DNA of 10,568 nucleotides from the NCBI GenBank assembly GCA_016256075.1, contig SDVU01000781.1:1-10568 (forward strand), written 5' to 3'. The notes beneath the pieces are model-generated. The model worked only from the letters and a program-made list of their open reading frames with translations, did not search any database and was not told the DNA's origin. Of this stretch, positions 1-9,552 are shown in pieces (within the stretch, counting starts at the first letter, position 1; every line of letters begins with the position of its first letter). Source of the DNA: Dictyocoela muelleri (lineage: Eukaryota; Microsporidia). The position numbers were made by a program, and so were the translations under genes.

Positions 1-1
1 A

Positions 2-64
2 ATTAACTATTATTCCAATGGTTGTGGGTCTTCGGAGTTCTGCAACCATAGAATAGTAGTTAAT
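2..64. repeat. Imperfect hairpin with cUUCGg tetraloop
   Basis: The left arm (2-24) and right arm (43-64) are inverted copies with one mismatch and a one-base bulge over about 22 positions, closing with GGTTG/CAACC. The 18-base interior can fold further through G-C and G-U pairs to a C-TTCG-G cap at 30-35, the very stable UUCG tetraloop when in RNA. The interior is much richer in G+C than the following 600 bases. It could be a structured RNA, a foldback element end or a cruciform-forming site. The window edge cuts off the context to the left, so the type cannot be decided. Confidence 0.75.
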
Positions 65-1770
65 AAACATTTACAATCACTCTGTATACCTCAATAACAA
101 TGACCCAAGTAAAAACTTTAAAATGATAAAGATGAATGATACAAATATTACTCTTACAAACGATAAAAAAATAAACTTAACAATGGCAATATATAAATGT
201 AAAATTATATGGCACACTGACTAAGACCTCAAATAAGAATAAACAAATGTAGATTTAAAAAATTTACTTGGTTCTAAAGCGAAAGTAAATTTGATATTGT
301 TTTCAGTACGATCTATGAAATGGTAATTATATTTATCAATATTAATTTAAATTTTTGTAATAACTTGTATTTTTTACTTAAGCGTAGCTGATATGAAATC
401 TTCTTTTGTGATAATTGATAAAATGAAATTTATAAATAAAAGATTTTAAATTACTAGTTGATAATGTATTAGTTTGCATAAGTTAAATACAAAAGCTGTT
501 ATAGTAATTATATCAAAATTATCCCTGATATTTATTACACAAAATCAGATAAAAATTACATTAGTAATTGATAATAATTAATATTTTGAAGCTTTAATTA
601 AAACATGAATATCATGATTATAAGATTAGTCGTTGAATTATTGCTTTTGATTTTTATTAATGAAAAAACTTAATATAAATGATAAAAATTAATATCAAAT
701 AAACAATAATTAATACAATATCATTATGATATTTAAATTTTTACTTAATGAATTTGATTTTAAAATATATTGAAAATTGATCAACTATAGTCTTTGCCAC
801 AAATTTATTTAGATAAATAGACCATAAGATAAAATTTTCAATAATAAAATCAAAATAATCGAACAGATACACGTAAATATAAATTTTTTACAATTTGAAA
901 AATTAAATACTAAATCAATAGATATTATCAATATGAATATGCCAATAATGGATTGTTATGATAATATGTGGAATTTAAAAATAAATGTAGACATAGATAT
1001 TAAATGTGGTTCAGATAAATATTGTGTATTTTTATTACAATTTTTTTATAATGAATCTTAAATATGCTAATTAGTAACAAATGAATTTAAAATAAAATTA
1101 TTAATTTTAAATGAAACTGTGCTTTTTTTAGAAATAAAAATTTATTGTGATGATTTAAATTTAGAATAATTGATTAAATGAAAAAAACAGGTAAGGTTTA
1201 TAAAATACAATACAATTTATAAACTGGTTATGAAAAATTTATATTTGATATAGTCGTTATGCAATAATGAAATTTATTATAAAATGCTATATATAAAATT
1301 ATTTAAAAATCGTATGATATTACATTAAAAACAATCTTAATAGATAGAGTGAAAGTTAATAATTATTTATGTCGTGTTTCTAACAAAAATCTAAAATTAA
1401 TCAATTTAGGAATAAAGTTTAATATTCATTGCATCTTTGAAATGTTTAAAATTGTAAATCATTTTCAATTTAGAATTTATATAAAAATATATATTATTTA
1501 TAGGTATGATGATAAAACCAAATATAGTATCTTTATTATTTTAAATAAATTACGGTATTCTTAAAAATTTATGATCAAATTTTATATATTCAGAATAAAT
1601 ATTTACATAAATATCTTAAATATAAAAATTTAACATAAACAAAAAAAGAATTATCCGCATTTAGATTTTAATACAATGATATGAATTGGTATGTAACAAT
1701 AAAAAAATTATAGCGGGGTAAAGTTGGGATTTACTAATAGAAATTTTAAAGTAAAATAAATAAAGTTTGT
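60..1770 (+). pseudogene. Decayed coding region, product unknown
   Basis: I do not recognise the protein. One frame (codons starting at 60, 63 and so on) carries long open runs at 60-221, 351-446, 465-578, 828-1058 and 1071-1166. Reading then shifts by about 1310 to a second frame open from 1307 to 1561, which continues more weakly to about 1770. From 690 to 1325 I count about 10 stops where about 20 are expected at this base composition. In codons 894-1178 G falls at positions 1, 2 and 3 about 19, 7 and 7 times, a coding-like skew. The translation has residues unusual for random AT-rich DNA, such as the Cys/Asp/Trp-rich stretch at 945-1025. All three stop codons occur in frame, which fits neutral decay. 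A CAGGTAAGG at 1188-1196 resembles a 5' splice site. It could be a host gene or an unknown element; extent and unity are uncertain. Confidence 0.45.
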
Positions 1771-1978
1771 ATAAAAAAATTGTTTTAAAATCCGTAAGAT
1801 AAAATAATGAATTTTTGTATCGTTTCTATTTAAACTTATTTAATGAATATATATTACAAATTTTTATATTTAAAAGTGATAGATTTTAAAGATATGGTTA
1901 AATAATAATAAAGTAAATATATTAATTTTTAGAAATTTTTAATAAAAAACGTTTTTTTTAAATAATCATAAATTGTAA

Positions 1979-2053
1979 TAAGTAAATAATAAATAAATAG
2001 ATAATTTAACGTGAAAGCGAGTCTAATTTGCCTCTTTTGCCTGTAAAAAAATT
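1979..2053 (-). other. LINE 3' UTR and TATT-rich tail
   Basis: After the ORF2 terminal TAA the minus strand has a short, relatively G+C-rich stretch (about 2010-2045) holding two copies of GGCAAA nine bases apart. It then has a run of TATT/TTTA units at about 1979-2005. Simple-repeat tails of this kind mark the 3' end of many LINEs, where target-primed reverse transcription begins. Recognition of the 3' UTR by the RT is family knowledge, not shown here. Confidence 0.55.
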
Positions 2054-4911
2054 TTACAATACCTCTTTTTTCATAACTATGTCATTTAGGTCTAATTTAG
2101 AATATTCCTCATTTATCATATACGCAATAGATTCCCATTCTATACCATCTAATCTGCTTAAAGTTAAAATGCTTAGAATTGTATTATCCTTAGTATTAAT
2201 AATGAATTCATTTAAGTATCTTGTGTTTATAACTTCCTGATTGAAATCTATCGATTGCTTAATAAACAATAATAGACTAGTCTTTTTATCTTCATAAATC
2301 ACCTTAACAAGTTTTCGCGATTCGGCAAGAATTAAAGATTCATAGTATTTTCTACATAGAATCTTAGATCTATCATTGATAGGTACGACCGGTATTAACG
2401 CATACAGTAATTCAGTAGAACATTTAAAAACTAGACAATTACTTTTTTCATGGATTTTCTCTGTATTTTTTCGAATTTATCTATAGCTGTTTTTCTAGAA
2501 CATAATAGTATGAGATAATTATCAATATGTGGACGGACATATCTTTTATACAGATCTATTCTTATTAAAGGTCTTTTATGATTTGGTATAGTGAAATATA
2601 AATTTTAATATTTTATACGTGTTTACTGTTACTTTATTTATGCAATGCTTAAGTGAACAATTTATATCCATACTTTTCATATTGAAATAGTGACCTAAAT
2701 ATTTTATTATTTTTACTTTAGGTAACACCTGATTGTTAAATTCTACCTCTTCGTTTGAGTTCGTTAGAAAATATGATTTCTTAGTATTTATTGTTTATTT
2801 ATTACTTAGAGAATGTAAAAAAATAGAATTCAATGTATTTTGACAATCTTCTGCATTTTTTGTCATTATTAAAATGTCATCCGCATAAAGTAATATTTTA
2901 CATGAATATGGGAGCTTTTCTGAAGATACTATGTCATCTAGGAAGATATTGAACAAAATTGGAGATAATATAGATCCTTGTGGTAGTCCAATCCTCATAG
3001 GATATTCTGCAAGATAAGCATCATTATTTCTAATTTAGAACGAATTACATTAAAAAAGTGAATATAAAACACGCAATAATTTCCCCGAAACTTTATATTT
3101 GTATACTAATTTAGAATATAAAATTTGCCGGTCAACACAATCATAAGCGTTTTGTATATCTAAGGTAACTATACGTGCTTTTCCATTAGATCGGCGCAAA
3201 TATGTATCTAATACTATCTAATAATCTTCTCTTCTACTCCCGATTTTAAAACCTATCTGATTGTCTGTGATATTAATAATTAGCCGTTTTAATATTAACT
3301 TTTCATATACTTTTCGAAGTGTCTCTGAAATCGATATTAATCGAAATTTAGATATACCTTTAGGTATAGGTTAAATGTAAAATAGTTTCCATTCCTTAGG
3401 TATCTGTCTTTTTTTTACACAGAGGTTATAGAAATCGCATAGTAGTAAAACTATTTTATCATCGACTATTTTTAGTAATTCGTATTTTATATGCGAATGT
3501 CCTCCAGATATATTACACCCCAGAGATTTTATAATTTCCTTAAGTTCATTTTGCTCAATACATTTTATGTTAATAAAATTGTCATAAGTAAATTTATTTT
3601 TATACTCTCTTGTTGTAGAATTTCTTTCAATCATCTCCTCGATTTCCGTAATTAAAAATTTATTACCAAAATAGGTAATGTTTTTTCCGATATCATTATT
3701 CATTTTTTCTTTTTCCTCTGAATCCGTTGCATTTGCGACTAAATATTCTTCTTTCGTGGATAATTTATCTATAAAATTTTTTTCATTTTTATCTTTTAAG
3801 TAAATTTTTCTGGTTTTCATATAGCTTTTTTTTATAAAAGATTTTTTTTCAGAAGATTTTTCATGTAAATCTGTATTGTTCATTTCTATCGTATTGCTTC
3901 TGATTTTAAACATTTTTAAACCACTTTTAAGTATGCACATCATGTTTGAATACTCAATTGCAATATTTTTTTAGATTATTAGTGTGTTGTTTCTTTTATT
4001 CATTCTACTTTTAATTCTCTCCTGTATTTCTTTAATTAATAACAATTGGTAACAATACTGATATTTATCCTTTCTTGGCATTTTCAAGATATTAATCCCT
4101 AAAATTACATGATCAGAAAAGTTACAAGTCTTCTTGTGAATCTCAATTTCTATATTTGAAAAAATCTTTTCAGTTATTGTCGATATTGCACCTTTAGTAT
4201 AAGTATTATACCTAAAGATCTTTTCCGTTAAACCTATGTTTGCGCAACTTGAAGTAAATATACAATCCTTTATTTTTGACTCACCAATGTTCATATCGCC
4301 GACTATAATGGTTTTGTTTTTTCTTCCTTTAAAAAAGATGTTAGCAAACATTCAATTTTTTTATCTCTAGGCGAAACATATAAAAAGTAAAAATTTATAT
4401 TATTACATCTCATACAGACACCCAATTCACTTTCAAAAAGAATATAAAATTTAATATGTTTTTTAACGACTATTAAAATTCCCTCTCCTAATCTGTATCT
4501 ATTTAAAACCTTTTTAGCAGGCTTAGTATATGCAATAACCCAATTTTCGGGTATTTTATAACTATCCGTCCAAGTCTCTACTAAACAAATTAACTCAAAA
4601 TTATCTTAATATGCCGGAGAAAATAACATGCTTTGTTTATAAAGCGTGAAACCATTAATATTTAAAAAGATAAGAGAAAAAATATAAGGCGAACAGTGTT
4701 TAATAATATTTTCTTTCGAAACTTTCCTATTCTCACACCAACACAGATATTCTGAAAAAACATAAAAATTTACTACTTTAGCCAACCTAGCACAGAATTT
4801 CGAAAGAACGTAGAAATTGATTTTGTTTCTAGAAGAGATTTCACAAAATCTTTTTTTTGTTAATATGACGTTTTCATCGTTTATGTAAGGGTTATAATAG
4901 ACGGGTTTGGC
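2054..4911 (-). pseudogene. LINE ORF2: AP endonuclease and reverse transcriptase
   Basis: About 950 codons, a normal length for a LINE ORF2. The N-terminal endonuclease shows FLNING (about 4651-4670), LVETW with the catalytic Glu (4570-4584), a GEGILIVVK strand, GDMN (4289-4300) and FSDH (4109-4120), the usual order in APE domains. The RT follows: PIPKG...FRLIS fingers (about 3325-3370), motif A DIQNAYDCVD (about 3131-3161), motif B GLPQGS (about 2975-2992), motif C YADD (2876-2887), then a thumb with KYLG (about 2693-2704) and RPHIDNY (about 2516-2536). The C-terminal part keeps EKIQRK and a Leu/Tyr-rich helical region ending at TAA 2054-2056. TAA or TAG stops fall at 4606, 3971, 3371, about 3220, 3050, 3035 and 2795. 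The frame changes near 4330, 2600 and 2458. All catalytic signatures remain visible despite the damage. Confidence 0.93.
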
Positions 4912-4999
4912 TCTATAAGATCGAGACGTTTTCTAAGATCATTAGAAACTTGAGTATAAATAGTAAGTTCACAAATATCTTGATTTATTAATGTATATT

Positions 5000-5835
5000 T
5001 TTTATATGTACTTTATTGACGGCCGTGTTTTCCATGATAAAATTTTTAAGGACCCATTAATTACATCGTGGGATTCCACTCAAGTAACATACCGAAAATT
5101 TTTTTTTCTTCATTTTTCCAACTTTTTCGTTCACAACTACATGTTTCTTTTCTAATTTTTCATTTATCATTTGTGTATCTTTTCTTCTGATTTCTATAAT
5201 ATCATTCCCAATCTTATTAGTTTAAATTTCCATGTTTAATAAGGACGAATTTATTGGCATATCATTAGTTTTTGGAATATTATTTCTTTCAATAAAATGA
5301 TTAGAATGAATATTTCTTTCTTTTAATTCATCTAGAATATAATAGACTATTCTAGCATACACTTCGTCATAGTAAATTCCGCAAAAATCGCACATCTTAA
5401 GGTCATCATTAACCGTTACTAATTTATTATCAGAATAACAACGGATACAAATAAATCTATAAATTTTATTTTCAAATTTTTTTCTAATATATCTCCAAAT
5501 ATTTCTGTCATGTTCGTTGATTTTTTTATCGGAGCTTTATAAAAATCGTGAGGGCCCTTTAACATCCTCTGACTATCAATATTCATAAAATCTTCATTAC
5601 TAAACGATTTACGATTACTAGTATTTACTTTATCATCAGATATTTGTTCGTTATCAATAACCGCTTCTTTATCAATAACCGATTCTTTATCAATATGTTC
5701 AAGTTTTTTTTTTTATTCTTCAAATTGCGAAGATATTAAATTTCCTTTTTCTCTTCGTCTTTAGAAAATATCATAATTGTCGATTTTTTGATTACTTTTA
5801 ACTTTCTTAAGGAAAAAAAAGACGAATAAATTGTT
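5000..5835 (-). pseudogene. LINE ORF1-like region: zinc motif and coiled coil
   Basis: Lies upstream of the endonuclease, where LINEs encode the nucleic-acid-binding ORF1 protein. From the N-terminus it has a Lys/Glu-rich segment; a six-residue repeat (KESVID/KEAVID) at 5651-5696; a zinc-knuckle-like pattern with Cys pairs CIRC (5438-5449) and CDFC (5381-5392), giving CX2C-X15-CX2C; a Tyr-rich helix; and a heptad-like charged stretch at about 5100-5210 suggesting a coiled coil. An SGIP at about 5070-5081 recalls the start of the RRM in L1-type ORF1 proteins, but too little follows to confirm that fold. The frame changes within a T-run near 5521-5529, and TAA stops interrupt at 5761, 5713 and further on. 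An ATG at 5772-5774 is in a different frame from most of the coding sequence, so the true start is unclear. Whether ORF1 was separate or fused to ORF2 cannot be settled. Confidence 0.7.
5651..5696 (-). repeat. 18-bp tandem repeat inside LINE ORF1
   Basis: Two full 18-base units (5651-5668 and 5669-5686) differ at one base and are followed by a partial third (5687-5696). The period is a multiple of three, and on the minus strand it encodes the six-residue unit KE(S/A)VID, so the expansion kept the ORF1 frame. Confidence 0.85.
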
Positions 5836-5910
5836 TATCCCCTTATAAAATCACTAAAAAGTCTAAATAGATTTAAAGGAGTTATTTCTAATGTCAGAAT
5901 CTAGCATTTT

Positions 5911-6530
5911 AAATTGTATAATAAAAAGTTTTAAAAAATAAAATTGTTTATAAAATGAGTATAATATGCAAAGTTTACAACAGTTTTTATAATTTATTAA
6001 CAAAAACTATTTGAAAAACATGCAAAAATGAAAAAAATGAAGATTTTGGAAATATAAACAATAACTTACAGTAAAATACATTTTTTTAATTTTTTTTTTA
6101 ATTTTAAATTATTATATTATATGCAAAAAAGTCTATAATTGCTTTAGCTAATTTTTTTTCAGTCTATTATTTGTTAGACAAAACAGAATTTTTGTTTTTA
6201 ACCTTCCTCTAATTTACCCAATGGCCTTGATGTAATAACAATCTCTGTTTAAACAAAATCGGTATTTTAAAGTAATTTAGAATGTGTTCTTTTTTTTATT
6301 ACAAAACATTTATTTCATGAATATCGAGATAAAATTTCTACACCTATTTAGACCTTTCTTTCATATAATTATATAATCTATCTATCTTATTTATTATACA
6401 ATTATTTTTTTTGTAAAAAAAATAATTGAACATAAAAAAAATAAAAATATAACGGGATTAACATTTTTTTTGGTTTTCTAAAAGAGAACTAAACATTTAT
6501 ATTAAAAAATTTTGTAATATATTATATGTT
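5911..6530. other. AT-rich spacer upstream of LINE 5' end
   Basis: Contains many A and T runs. No open frame with a stop deficit, no repeat family and no structured RNA was noticed. The A/T runs at 6080-6130 and 6400-6440 are low complexity. Confidence 0.6.
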
Positions 6531-6740
6531 ATGATTTATATACACCTTCATCTTCTTCACATCCGATTTTTTATATCAGATTTTGTATATTAATTTACTT
6601 AAAAGATTTTTAATAAAATATCAGTATTTATCTATAATCAAGCCTAACTGTATACACGATTAACTTTTGTATAAAAGAAATTTAGATACATGTATTTAGC
6701 GGATTTAACCATAGATTATTTATTTTTATGTCATTTTATA

Positions 6741-6800
6741 TTTGATATGAGTCGACATCTCTCACCTAACTAAAAGAGTCGCATATGTCTCATTATCAAA
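6741..6800. repeat. Inverted repeat, about 16-bp arms
   Basis: The left arm (6741-6758) and right arm (6785-6800) are complementary apart from one extra base in the right arm and a three-base TCG bulge in the left. The loop contains CTCT and AGAG, which can extend the stem, and GAGTCG occurs twice in direct orientation. G+C is above the local background. This could be a foldback element relic or a structured RNA; no family is recognised. Confidence 0.6.
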
Positions 6801-6842
6801 TTAGACCAAGTCTTTATAGCTAAATAAAACTAGAAGATTTTT

Positions 6843-6861
6843 ATAGAATCCTCAATTCTAT
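6843..6861. repeat. Short perfect hairpin
   Basis: ATAGAAT at 6843-6849 and ATTCTAT at 6855-6861 form a 7-bp stem around the five-base loop CCTCA. It lies 40 bases beyond the larger inverted repeat. A stem this AT-rich could arise by chance. Confidence 0.4.
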
Positions 6862-6899
6862 TTATATAGACCGTTTAGTGTACATCATAATTATTTGTT

Positions 6900-7380
6900 G
6901 AGAAAAACTCGCGTATTATGTTACATTAAAAAGTGTAAATAATTAGTATATACCACCATTTATAAAAATTAAACATAAAAAATTTTTTTCATTAAAAATA
7001 TGTTTTTATAAAAAACAGTTTTTTTTAAAAAAAATATATTCAATAAAATTATTTTCTATTATAAAAAAGTTATTTAAAAAAGACGTCTATATTAGAAAAA
7101 TTATTATATTTATTTATTTTACAATATTTATCTATTAATATTGTTTTATTTATTTTAGAAAAAAAATTAAAATAATTTAATATAACATAAATGAAAATTT
7201 TATAATTTTTATAAAAATTAGCTTAAGAATATTCTATTTATATTAAATAATTACTTGATAAGTAAAATAATAATCTGTTATTATTATACAAAATTTTAAA
7301 AATATGTTTGTATAAACCACATATTTAGGTGTAAATACTCTAATAGGAGATCCATCATAGTATAAAGAAATCATTTATAT
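6900..7380. other. Extremely AT-rich spacer
   Basis: Almost pure A+T with long A and T runs, especially 6960-7280. No coding signal, RNA gene or repeat family was seen. Bases 7316-7360 begin to rise in G+C towards the island that follows. Confidence 0.6.
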
Positions 7381-7388
7381 TTTAGAAA

Positions 7389-7508
7389 ATGTTTAGGACG
7401 TTAGGTGACCTGCGTGTGCAAGACAAACTTTCTATATGTCATTTTAAAGAACATATAAGGCATTAGCCTTTCGATTCGACCGACTTAGTCAGCTATAGCT
7501 TTTGAATG
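7389..7508. other. GC-enriched island with small palindromes
   Basis: G+C is about 38% by hand count against roughly 20% around it. It contains TATATGT/ACATATA (7433-7439 with 7451-7457), AAGGC-ATTA-GCCTT (7457-7470), GACT-T-AGTC (7482-7490) and the ten-base palindrome AGCTATAGCT (7491-7500). In very AT-rich genomes non-coding RNA genes often stand out this way, but no tRNA cloverleaf, snRNA or SRP motif was recognised. A plus-strand frame from ATG 7389 reads 25 codons before a TAG, so a tiny coding remnant is the alternative. Confidence 0.4.
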
Positions 7509-7589
7509 AATCTAAAAAAGTTCAAACTAGCAGAAAGAATAAAACATTATACAGCAGAAGTAAAATTTTTAAACTACAATTATACATTA

Positions 7590-8040
7590 TAACATAATAC
7601 ATAATTTAGAATAATAAAAGAGTAGTATAAGAAAAATAAAAGAGTAAAAGAAGAAAAATTAATTTCTAAGAAAAGATCAATAGAACAATATAAAACAGTA
7701 TATAGCACACTAAAGAATCAGTATTAGAACAAATACAAAGTAAAGAAGTACTAATACAAGTATTAATAAGTATAAAGAACAGTATAAAAGAAATATTAAA
7801 GAAAACAGTATAGTATAAGATAAATATCTAAAGAAAGATTTATATAGCAGTAGAACTATAGAGATTATACAATAATGCATAACACATAAGTATATATCCA
7901 GAATAATTATTTATAAGAACAATATTAAGAATATATAAAAAGAGAAAAAGTATAGATAAATATATAATATAGAACTGTGATACAAAAACAATATATCTAA
8001 TAAATGAACGAGGCAATACAAGTAATATAAAAAACAAACT
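7590..8040 (+). other. Purine-rich (A/G) block on the plus strand
   Basis: Strongly A-rich with frequent AGTATA, AAAGAA and AGAACA words and little T or C. No clean tandem period was found. The bias lowers TTA/CTA/TCA on this strand and so creates a spurious 65-codon minus-strand frame at 7840-8037. Purine loading is common on transcribed strands of AT-rich genomes, so this may mark an old transcript running into the relic downstream. Confidence 0.5.
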
Positions 8041-8377
8041 ATATTATAATAGAACGTTATGTGTATAATATATATTATATACATTTATAAGAAATATATT
8101 TTCAGAACTTTATATAGATCAGTTATATACAGAAGAAAGGCATAAGAGAATATATGAGAAAGTATTAAAGAGTTTAAAAGTAATGTATGTCATAACATAC
8201 TTTAGAAATTGTTAGAAAATTACGAAAATCTTATTTTCATAGTGTTTTTAAAGAAGGTTAGTAGATAGTATTACACAGAACGTTTTTTTTTTAGAAGTTG
8301 AGATTTTTGTCACATCACACATTGGTGTAAAATCAAAATTGATTAAATTTGAAAAAATGATCAAAATAACAATTAAA
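7973..8377 (+). pseudogene. Possible decayed gene, product unknown
   Basis: One plus-strand frame has open runs at 7973-8065, 8069-8212 and 8252-8377, separated by TAA/TAG at 8066, 8213, 8240 and 8249. That is four stops in 135 codons where about 13 are expected for the local composition. The translation includes charged, helix-like stretches such as RIYEKVLKSLK (about 8150-8182). The same frame runs upstream through the purine-rich block but with a normal stop density, so the 5' limit is unclear. No family is recognised. A short minus-strand frame at 9553-9675 has a similar segment. The call rests on stop statistics counted by hand. Confidence 0.28.
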
Positions 8378-8379
8378 TA

Positions 8380-9550
8380 ATATATTATATATTTACTATT
8401 AATATATTTTTTATATTTTAATATATATATATAGTATAAGATTATTTATATCATATTTTAAAAAAATAGTAATATATATGAAAACATTATTATTAAAATG
8501 AATACAAAAACTAAAAAACATTAATAATCAGACTTCAATATATATTAATGTTAACTCTGGATTCTATTTTCGACTATCGTCTTTTGACATTATGAATTAA
8601 GTATTAAATCTATACGTCACATATAAACATTATATAAGCACTGGCTGTATTCTTAATAATTTCTTAATATAAATATCATGTGAGTACAAAAAAAAAATAC
8701 ATAGTAAACAAAAGATATTGAGAAATAACCTATATAAAAGTTATACAAATATTTAAATATACTTTGATATTCAAGTAAAAATAAGATTGACACAATTATA
8801 TATATCGAATGCTTCATTAAAAGATGTAAGAAAATAATTATAGTATTTTATATTACTATTATATTATATTAAACGTTCTAAATCTGAACATTATACTTAA
8901 TAATCATATAAGTAGTCTAATTTTATTTTTCTTTTATACGTAGTCATTATCATATAGTTATATAATCACCCTAGATTTTCTGTTAAAGCACTTTATATAA
9001 AAATTTTGTATGAATGTATAATATTACAAATAGATATCTATATATGTAACAGAATTTTGTATAACTTTAATAAATAACAACGCGCAATTAAAAATTTTAG
9101 ACTATATTGTCATTTTGAAACATCTACGGTATATATTATATAATTATTATAGAAGCAAACATCAATATACAATTATTATCTGAATTCTTAAAATTATAAT
9201 ATAAACATTACATATAATTTCGAAAATTACACCATTTGACAATTCATAGAAAAATACAATATACTCACAGAACTGTGAATAAGTGTCATATATAATATGC
9301 TTATTTTAAGAAATATTTATATACTTTTATTGCGATTAAATTTATGTATGACTAACAATATAAATTAATTAGAGTCTTTTTGGAATATTTAATTGTAGAC
9401 ATTTAGAGAAGAAGCTATACTAAACTTATCTTCATAACAGGAGATAACTTCAGATTAATTGACATATAAGACAAAGTCTTAATTTGCAATTACAATATAA
9501 ATCCGCTGTATATTTATTATATATTTATATAATAATTATTATTTTACGCC
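8380..9550. other. AT-rich spacer without recognised genes
   Basis: Low-complexity TA tracts lie at 8385-8470. The rest is mixed AT-rich DNA. Both strands give short protein-like pieces around 8540-8700, but neither has a stop deficit. No RNA gene or repeat family was seen. Confidence 0.55.
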
Positions 9551-9552
9551 AC

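Larger units (their letters stand above)
1986..5910 (-). mobile_element. Degraded non-LTR (LINE) retrotransposon
   Basis: Minus-strand element of about 3.9 kb in the order leader, ORF1-like region, AP endonuclease, reverse transcriptase, C-terminal region, 3' UTR and TATT-rich tail. Endonuclease followed by RT with YADD, and no integrase, protease or LTRs, defines an APE-type LINE. In this family the endonuclease nicks the target and the RT primes cDNA synthesis on the nick. I did not see an RNase H domain and could not assign a clade (L1, I/Jockey or CR1-like). It is somewhat richer in G+C than its flanks. About ten in-frame stops and at least four frame changes are present, so it is dead, yet the domains are easy to read and decay is moderate. 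Ends are approximate: the 3' end rests on the tail, the 5' end on the leader and a weak 8-base flanking match. Confidence 0.93.

Noticed and set aside
2028-2240. 70-codon plus-strand open frame
   Set aside because: It lies antisense to the C-terminal part of LINE ORF2, whose own frame matches the element, and it has no independent coding sign.
6531-6960. Long plus-strand frame from ATG 6531 if TAA/TAG are read as Gln
   Set aside because: The TAA/TAG density equals random expectation, G and C show no clear codon-position bias, and TGA-free runs this long are common at this base composition.
7440-7510. Possible tRNA in the GC island
   Set aside because: A TCGAATC-like loop is present on the minus strand, but no T-arm, acceptor stem or anticodon arm can be built around it.
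7840-8037. 65-codon minus-strand frame rich in Ile, Leu and Tyr, looking like a membrane protein
   Set aside because: It is the complement of the purine-rich block; the lack of T on the plus strand removes minus-strand stops and creates a hydrophobic reading by composition alone.
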